Of a DNA stretch of 64,000 bases, positions 57,401-64,000 are shown in pieces. Made by a program: the position numbers and the translations under genes. Each line of letters starts with the position of its first letter. Positions within the stretch are counted from its first letter, which is position 1. This DNA is from Tetrapyrgos nigripes. Taxonomy: Eukaryota > Basidiomycota > Agaricomycetes > Agaricales > Campanellaceae. Location: contig JAACJM010000053.1 of the NCBI GenBank assembly GCA_013368315.1, forward strand, positions 186,001 to 250,000. Reading direction: 5' to 3'. Under the pieces are notes generated by a model. The model saw only the letters and a list, made by a program, of their open reading frames with translations, had not been told where the DNA came from and made no database searches.

Positions 57401-57790
57401 GCTTCCTCCTTGCTTTACCAACCGCTGCCAGTGATAATCAGATAAGTTACTTACTCACCGAGCTACGAGACTATGACTGACACAGTCTTCAATACTCTCC
57501 TTCTGGTACCGACGCGGTTATTCTCCCATTATATGACTTTGATGGTATGGGTTGACCCGTGAAAATACCGTCCGTATACAGTCTATTAGGCCGTACATAC
57601 GGATGTACAGGTACAAGCATGGTCAGGGTGATTTAGGCGCGCAAAATGGCGTCGTCAGCTCAGCTTTAGAGCGGAGACCTTCAGTTTCCGAGGTAGCTAA
57701 GATTGAATTTCTCCTCCACCAAAGCAGGCAACGTCGACGTCAGTGATATCATGATGATCACCTCCAGCTCCGTCCAAACCTCGAAAGAGC
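54453..57790. other. Intergenic; no gene supported
   Basis: A minus-strand frame at 55000-55263 (FGFPLTSSEARKCIDASVNE, FDLLIVNMIDCENPYLAS) looks protein-like but cannot be extended or named. A CCGTA-type hAT fragment lies near 57560-57620. Confidence 0.35.
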
Positions 57791-57794
57791 TTGG

Positions 57795-57975
57795 TTGCTC
57801 GGTAATATCAGCATTTGCCTTTGCTTCTTTTGATCACCGTTGACGCGCCATCATGATGGTTTGCCGTCTATTCAACTCGCCTGAGGCAAGACTCATCAGC
57901 ACATTTGTCTCTGCTTCTGTTGATCATCAGTGATGCGCCTTCATAATTCAGTCAACTCGCCTCAAGCGCATTTCC
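57795..57975. repeat. Tandem duplication, about 88-bp unit, two copies
   Basis: Both copies carry atcagca-atttg, gcttcttttgatca-type, cagtgatgcgcc and caactcgcctgaggc words. The second copy begins near 57895. Confidence 0.65.
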
Positions 57976-58149
57976 CATTCATCTGGGACCACTAGTACTC
58001 AACGGCTAGACGATGATACGTCAACACGAGATGGGGTGTACCAGCAGGTGAGACAACGTTCATGCACGACTGAAATGTCAAGGAAATCTTTAACTCCGTT
58101 CGTGCATAGCCTAATATGCAGCCGATGTTCCTCAGATCCCAGTCCATGC

Positions 58150-58162
58150 GTATATAAGCCCA
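58150..58162 (+). promoter_or_regulatory. TATA-like box upstream of the small secreted protein
   Basis: The text CGTATATAAGCCC lies about 147 bp upstream of the ATG at 58299. An identical 13-mer occurs at about 33888. Confidence 0.45.
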
Positions 58163-58298
58163 AGTGGTCGCTTTAAGCTACTCTGCAAGATTGCGCATTG
58201 CTCTTCCCTGAGGTAAGTTATCACGAATTTTTAGCAATCCCTAGTTTACTGAAAATGAGGTCAGGAAATATTTGTTTGATACGGAACCCAGAACGCCA

Positions 58299-58453
58299 AT
58301 GCAAATTTCAATCACGTCATCCAGAAACATCCTCCCGACGTTGATTCTGGGAGTGCTAGGAATGATCGCAGCCTTATCTACGCACATTCCTCAAGCTAAT
58401 GCAGCGCCGGTACTAGTATCTCGGTTGACAGAATACGCTCGAGCTGGTCGTGA
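58299..58453 (+). CDS. First exon of a possible small secreted protein
   Basis: The start MQISITSSRNILPTLILGVL continues GMIAALSTHIPQANAAPVLV, a good signal peptide with cleavage near ANAA. After about 50 residues the frame meets GTGAGT (58450), a consensus intron donor. I could not identify the next exon, so the gene is either broken or continues in text I cannot read. The architecture is like the decayed gene at 35624. An ATG at 58272 is also in frame. Confidence 0.4.
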
Positions 58454-58718
58454 GTGATACTGTTTTCCCAATCTGTCATTCGATACACTTTGGCTCATAT
58501 CTTGCTTGATTACTAGCTCAGTGTGTGTGTAGTGACCCTTCATGCACAAATTGCTGAGCGAGAAAAGTACTCGCTCATTCGGTCCTAGCTGAAGTGTTTG
58601 ACATATTGAAAAATATTTATCTAATTTCTTATTTATCAGCCATGAATACTCCTTATAGCAATGTTGTAGCCTAGAACTGTACTTCGAATGCCACTGGTCC
58701 AAATTAACACCAAACTAC

Positions 58719-58917
58719 AAGGCTTTAGGCTGAGTCATCTTTGCAATTCAAATGCAACTTTTCCACGTCTGCATTCAAGAACAGGAGGGTGTTGGTAGAG
58801 AGGTGAAGGAGGTGTGCTAAGGCTTTAGGCTGAGTCGTCTTTGCAATTCAATTGCAACTTTTCCACGTCTGCTTTCGAGAACGGGAGGGTGTTGGTAGAA
58901 AAGTGAAGGAGGTGTGC
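58719..58917. repeat. Direct tandem duplication, about 99-bp unit, two copies
   Basis: Both copies read aaggctttaggctgagtc, tttgcaattcaa, gcaacttttccacgtctgc and gagggtgttggtaga, ending ggtgaaggaggtgtgc or similar. They differ at about ten sites. Confidence 0.9.
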
Positions 58918-59527
58918 CACTGGTACTTAATGATAAGGAGGAGAGGGGGATAAGGGGGTGGATTAGCGGATTCATTATTTGACGTGTGTCGTCTTCCTGT
59001 TTCATCTTTTTGCAGTATGCTCATTGATTGGTTGCAAATAGGTTCGATTTTATTAGCGAAATGGTGTGAGTCCCACTGCGAGTCCTACTTTTCCAACGTT
59101 CTTTCCCTCGTTCTTCCTCGTCTTTCTTCCCCTTCTTCATGAGTACTGTCTGAAGTATGTATATGCGTACATATGCCCGCTTCATTATAGCTTGTTCTTG
59201 TCCATCTTTCTTCCAGCTGTGAGCACATATGAATCTTTTCTTCTTATAGGACCATTTGATGTGTAGGTAAGTATGGATCTCATTAGTATTCTACATCAGC
59301 ATTTTGTCCGATCACTTACAGGCACTTGTGGCCACTTACACAAGTGCCTAAAAGTGCCTGTAAGCTGGAAGTTTGTAAGCTGGTAAGCCCACGAAAAATT
59401 TCCGCGAGTTCGTCCGGGATTGTAGCTGTAAGTAGCTGTAAGTTTGTAAGTTGAGGTAGTAAATTGTGAATACTAGGGTTCTAATTTTAATGACTACATC
59501 ACTCTAGATTAGAACTACGACATTAAG
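58918..59527. other. Intergenic with a foldback repeat
   Basis: 59318-59372 has inverted words CTTACAGGCACTTGTG / CACAAGTGCC / GTGCCTGTAAG, followed by tgtaagtagctgtaagtttg repeats. This is probably the end of a small TIR element. No gene is seen. Confidence 0.45.
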
Positions 59528-60509
59528 TTACGACGACGCTCTGTATCGAGTGCTAGGCGGAATGTCCAACGCAAGCCTTGCTGCTAATTGAAAAAAGGTA
59601 CGGTACTCATCCACTTGCTGCTGAAGATGATGAGCAGTATGCTCACTCTCTCGCAGTTCCTGTGTTAGCTGCCTCATAGCCTTTTGAGCAGTATCACATT
59701 CCGAAACCATTGTCTTCTTCTCCTTTTGGGTAAGCCTGAGTTGCACCTTCAACGCATCCCGTTCGTGTCGTGTTGCGTCCAAGTTGTCCTTCATCATCAT
59801 GCTGAGCTGGTCAGTTTGTTCTTCAAGCTTGTCTTCAAGATTCTTGATCCTTTGTGTACATGATGGCATGTGTTCATGATCCAGTTGGAAAACGGGGTGG
59901 GGAGGAGGGATTTGGGAGCGAGCTGCGTAAAAATCAATTGTTGAGCATGATTGAATGAAATAGGTTACGCACTAGCTGCCGGTATACTTTTCACGTCTAA
60001 ATTATCCTGCAATTCGGGTTGCACTTGCAAGTCTGTATGCTGTGAGTCCTCTTGAGACTCGGGGCCAGCCAATCTGTTATCTAAATTGTTAGAGTTGAAG
60101 CACACGAATAGATAATCAAACACTCATGCCGCTTCTGCTATCAGCTCGCTTTTCACCACAGGTGTGATAGTAGCAGGAGAACATAGCCTTTTACCAAAGC
60201 CAGGAGTTTGAAAGACGGGAATTTTGCCTCTGTTGGGAGTGCTAGGTGCATAGAGAAACCCTTCAGCACAAGTAACATATCACCTAAAGGAGGACGTACG
60301 CTGAGACTACCAACGGAGAACAAACTGCTTGAATGGCTGACTTCTTGAAGGGTGTAGAGCTTCCGTCATTCTCCGATTTTCGTTTGAGATTGCTCATCTG
60401 TAAATGAATGGTCCGTGAGGCGAGAGGTAATCCGATATAAAATGACAGCACATACCTTGTAACCGCGATAGAGACCTGGGGAGATGAATGCCTTTTCCCA
60501 AATCAACAT
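59528..60509 (-). CDS. Coiled-coil protein, multi-exon, unknown function
   Basis: The start at 60509 gives MLIWEKAFISPGLYRGYK. After a GTATGT...TTTACAG intron come MSNLKRKSENDGSSTPFKKS, then IPVFQTPGFGKRLCSPATIT, then GPESQEDSQHTDLQVQP. The last exon, joined at ARSQIPPPHPVF, has the coiled coil (RIKNLEDKLEEQTDQLSMMM, KVQLRLTQKEKKTMVSE, MRQLTQELRESEH) and ends RYRASS. Basic KRK/KK stretches could act as nuclear signals. The join near 60113-60075 is unclear: no GT donor keeps the frame. Its place beside the Plavaka-associated gene may mean it belongs to the same element, but this is a guess. Confidence 0.5.
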
Positions 60510-60821
60510 AGACAAGGATTGAGATGAAGAAGAATAACAGTGTATGGCCTGTTTTACACTGTTTTGAGTGTAGGACAGATGATGGTTGATGTCGTTGGCA
60601 GTGTCAAAGAAGGTTTGAAGCACAGCCACGTCCACAAGAAATTTTCACTAGCCAAATTGCTACGATATGTACATGAAGCGCATGAAAATAGAGGTGGTAG
60701 AGTAGTGTATGTATTCGGTATGTTGAGATAGGAGAGTATGAAGAATAGACGACGCAACAGAGTAGTATGTATTCAGTATGTTGAAATAGAAAGTAACTGA
60801 CGTGCCATTCATGAAAGACCA

Positions 60822-62619
60822 CTATTTCGCCTCTGGAGCGGGACTACTATGGTCATATGCATAAGACCGAGCGTTCTCTATACCGTATTCCTCGAGCACC
60901 TCCTCCTCGGCATCTGCTGCATTGGTGATCCCACAAGCAGTCAAAATTTTGAACCAACGAGATGGTGTAACATTCGCCACTCCCATCCATCCAAGGACTT
61001 TATGATTCACGCTGGCTTGAGTGAACCAGTTCTGCTTTTCCCGCTTCATTGAAGAACCAGTATTTGCCCAAAACACAAAGGAAGTTTCCAACTGTCAAGT
61101 AATAGCATCAGTTCAGACTAATTCCCATGCAATATTAGGGAACGTACGAACGTACCCCAGCAGCAATCAAGGCAAGTAGACCTTTGGGCACTGGGAGCTT
61201 GGGATTGGCTTCAATGGCTGGCTTGAGGAGGGGAGTGAGGACTGCAATGACGTGGTCCGACAACCAGCACTCGGCCAGTTCCTAAAATTTTCATCAGTCA
61301 ACTGCCAATGAAGATAGATAGGCACACACACCACCCAACCAGGTTGACCCTTTCTGCTTCCTTCTGGTGCCGGTTTTGCATGCAAAAGTGGACCATAGCC
61401 ACTAAGGACCCAACAACAGTAGCTAATAACCTTGGTGGGATCTTCAAACTTGGGGTTGGACTCAAAGAAGTTCTTGACGTGAATGTAGCATGCTGAGCCA
61501 ATTCTACTTTGTTTAGAATTGGCACAGTTGTAGGCCTGAGACAGAACTGAGTCAATAAAGAAGAATGCTGCAGGAAATACATAACACACCTGCTTCAGAA
61601 TCTGGTCCTTTCTCATCACTGTGTACTTCTCTCTTGGCCAGCAACTATTGACCACATTCTGTATGGTTTTGATGAAGGGTGTGTCATCACTTTTTGTAAA
61701 GTCAGTGAAAGGCTTTTCTGATATGTAAATTGCTTTGTAGATGGCAGGTACCGCTTTTTTGTCCCAGTCATCCATAAAAGCAGGACACTGTTTCATGGAA
61801 CTATTGTCAGTGGATGAAGAGGACAGAGTCTTGACAATTTTGATTTCAGAACTTTCTTGTTTGACAAGCTTCGCCAGGGTTGATGTGGGTGTGGACGCAA
61901 GATTGGCTGTCTGGGAAGCAGGCACTGACAGTGGGACAGTACTGGAAGCTTTCTTTCTTGGGGTCTTGGTGGGAGCAGGTGCCTTGTGGATGAGTACCAT
62001 CTGCAAGGTACTTAAGAAGAATACTATTCAGCGTCACCAACACTCACCTCATTCTTTGCAGCCTTTGTCAACTCTGGAGGTTTGACCGAGTCCGTGTCCT
62101 CATCATTCAACCCACCCTGCTCATTCAGCCCATCTTGCTGTGTCACTCCTTCTTGCTCTATGTCCTGGCTGTCATCATCATTGTTGCTTTGAAGTGGACC
62201 ATCGTCGGCAGCAGCCCATTCGCACCAGTCATGACATAGCCCAGCCTTCAGTTTGACGCTGGAAGACAGAATAAGGATTAGCAATCAATTAAAAGAGTTG
62301 ACAGCCAACACATATGCTTTCTTTGATTTCAGTTTCTTCTTCTCAACTCCTTTCTCTGCTGCCAGCTGCTGTCGAATGGCCTCTCTTTTAGCAGCAACTG
62401 AGGCTAAAACCTGTCCTTTGGCTGGCTTCTTCAAAGCTTGTTGAGCCTAGATATGTATGGTGAGTTGAGTATTAATATATGGATGCACAATCTTACTTTT
62501 TGCTTTTCAGCAACCAGGTCAGCTTTATCTGGATCACTTTCGTCATCTTCGATATCGACATCATCTTGCATCTCAAAACATGGAGTGTCTTCATTGGATG
62601 GGTCATGGAGATAGTCCAC
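60822..62619 (-). CDS. DUF6532-like protein divergent from a Plavaka transposase
   Basis: Exons read, in order: an acidic segment (DDVDIEDDESDPDKADLVAE), a lysine-rich segment (QQALKKPAKGQVLASVAAKR), an acidic Gln/Asn-rich segment, and a Ser/Thr linker. The conserved domain follows: PAIYKAIYISEKPFTDFTKS, FIKTIQNVVNSCWPREKY, IGSACYIHVKNFFESN and YCCWVLSGYGPLLHAKPAP. It ends with VVCVPIYLHW or an equivalent exon, then METSFVFWANTGSSMKREKQ and SYAYDHSSPAPEAK at 60822. This domain order fits the DUF6532-type proteins abundant in Agaricomycetes; function is not established. The first exon is uncertain (no clear ATG at 62619). Only about 130 bp separate it from the start of the Plavaka gene on the other strand, so both probably share a promoter region. 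Confidence 0.6.
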
Positions 62620-62745
62620 CCGCTAGCAAGGGTTTAGTGAGGGCATTTGGATGGATTCCGATGAGCTGGCTAATTGATGGTATTTGTTTGTTTTCCCTCT
62701 GACTTTGCAAAAATTTTCATCGCTAACTTCACCCACTCTCACCTC

Positions 62746-64000
62746 ATGCCATTCCCCTGCTCATTTCCAGGCTGTCTTCAACTGCTCAAAGCACCTGCCA
62801 GACGTACTAAGCACTTCAACAGTGTCCACTGTGCAGTCACTCAAGAACCTGATGATAATGATTTAGAGACTGACCATTCATTTGTCTACCAGTGACATGC
62901 TACTATGAACGGTGTGTCATTTTTTAAATCATGTATTATCTATATACTGAAACTAGCCTTAGCCATTCCAACCAACCAGTATGGTATACCTTTACCTGCT
63001 GGTGCTCCTCCTCCTCCTCCTCCCAAGCAACCAGTACCCCATACATCTGAGGCATGGTTCCCTTTTGAGAATGGTGTCAAGTTTGATTTTGCTCACCATC
63101 ATTTCGTCTGAAAACAATCATCTGCAGAGGAGATCAACAAAGACCTTGATATGTGGAAGGCCAAGGTTTTTTCTGCTGGTGGTGACCCCAACACTGTACC
63201 TTGGGATCGTAGTCAACAAATGTATGGTGCCATTGATGCTATTGAGGATATCAATGTACAATGGACGGCATTTGAGGTCACCTACAATGGTCCTCGACCT
63301 CAAGGTACCCCACCTGCTTGGATGACAAAGAAATATCAGGTGGTCATGTGCAATGTCCGGGAACTTTTCCATCATCAAATGAAGTTGAAGGAATGGGACG
63401 CTCTCCTCAAAAAGGCTCCGTATCGACAATTTGATGGGAAATGAAGGCACGTAAGGTCAGACCTCATGTCTGCAGACTGGGCTTGGAAGCAAGCAGTGCG
63501 TATTTTCTCCTTCCAAAATGGCACTTGCTGACCATGCTTCATGATCAGGACATGATTGCAGAGGACCCTGCTACTCATGGCTCCATGTTTGTTCCATTGA
63601 TGATGGGTAGCAACAAGACGACAGTCTCAGTAGCAACAGGACATCAAGAGTATCATCCAGTCTATGTCAGGGAACCTCATGAACACTGCACGTTGGACTC
63701 ATCCATTTGCCCTTGTCCCTTGTGCGTTTCTTGCTATTCCCAAAAGTATGTGATCTGCTTTTCTGTCTTGACTGTTCACTCACTCTATAATCCTAGCAAG
63801 TAAAAGTCAAGCAAAAAAACCAGCATTCCAGACTTTTGTACGACAGTTGTACCACGTGTCGCTAGCGGCCATCTTTGAGCTGCTACAAGAGTTTATGACC
63901 CAGCCTGACATTGTCATGTGTCCTGACAGTTACTACCACTGCGTTGTCCATGGCCTGGGTCCCTACATTGCGGACTACCCAGAGCAAGTATGGCTTGCAT
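62746..64000 (+). pseudogene. Plavaka-type transposase, N-terminal half (runs off the right edge)
   Basis: The start MPFPCSFPGCLQLLKAPARR is followed by TKHFNSVH, a C2H2 finger. After an intron come YGIPLPAGAPPPPPPKQPVP and WFPFENGVKFDFAHHHFV, then an in-frame TGA (63109-63111). The frame continues KQSSAEEINKDLDMWKAK, WTAFEVTYNGPRPQGTPPAW and PYRQFDGK, then a second TGA (63442-63444), then RSDLMSADWAWKQA. After an intron it reads DMIAEDPATHGSMFVPLMMG, NKTTVSVATGHQEYHPVY and AKKPAFQTFVRQLYHVSLAA, and near the edge VVHGLGPYIADYPEQVW. Motif order is that of the Plavaka family. The two TGA codons are the only clear breaks seen. The catalytic and C-terminal parts lie outside the window. Confidence 0.8.

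Noticed and set aside
1..64000. tRNA, rRNA and CRISPR arrays
   Set aside because: I looked for GGTTCGA-type B boxes with paired acceptor ends and for regular spacer-repeat arrays and found none that fold or repeat properly.

Overview
The window looks like a transposon-rich, gene-poor piece of a nuclear genome from a mushroom-forming basidiomycete (Agaricomycetes). The evidence is short (about 50-75 nt) GT-AG introns in almost every reconstructable gene, several Plavaka-type (CACTA-related) transposases, hAT and Tc1/mariner elements, a HET-domain relic, a DUF6534-type seven-helix membrane protein, and single-pass receptor-like membrane proteins typical of this class. All family assignments come from reading the sequence; no database search was run.

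Layout. 1-9.8 kb is a nest of DNA transposons. It holds the 3' part of a hAT transposase, an internally deleted Plavaka relic with the start of a divergent companion gene, and a second Plavaka transposase on the minus strand that is split by a 1.05-kb hAT-like insertion. Next to that lies an 861-bp hAT element with a perfect 8-bp target duplication. 10.0-12.5 kb is a 2.4-kb imperfect palindrome formed by two head-to-head copies of one TIR element, flanked by copies of a GC-rich repeat. 13.3-15 kb holds a frameshifted HET-domain gene with partial upstream duplications, then a 746-bp TIR element. 17.3-23.4 kb carries two minus-strand single-pass membrane protein genes of related design. A third, architecturally similar gene lies at 39.2-41.1 kb.

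26.6-31.2 kb is the most interesting unit. It is a 4.6-kb element with long terminal inverted repeats. It holds a full-length Tc1/mariner transposase frame broken only by three in-frame TGA codons, and a convergent seven-exon passenger gene predicted to encode an uninterrupted 581-residue protein with an Arg/Ser-rich linker and a conserved C-terminal helical region. Its right TIR was later hit by a 431-bp palindromic MITE with a TA duplication. A truncated 2-oxoacid dehydrogenase E2 (acyltransferase) relic follows immediately.

32-49 kb is mostly intergenic with MITEs, a decayed gene for a small secreted protein, a 1.2-kb TIR element and dispersed repeats. 49.5-51.2 kb is an intact-looking twelve-exon DUF6534-type membrane protein gene. 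52.3-53.9 kb is a Tc1-like element with about 420-bp TIRs and a decayed transposase. 59.5-64 kb holds a coiled-coil protein gene, a DUF6532-like gene and, divergent from it, the 5' part of a third Plavaka transposase that runs off the window.

Themes: Plavaka elements here seem to travel with a divergently transcribed partner gene; most in-frame stops in otherwise collinear transposase frames are TGA, compatible with CGA-to-TGA (CpG deamination) decay; and the host genes that survive are mainly membrane or secreted proteins.
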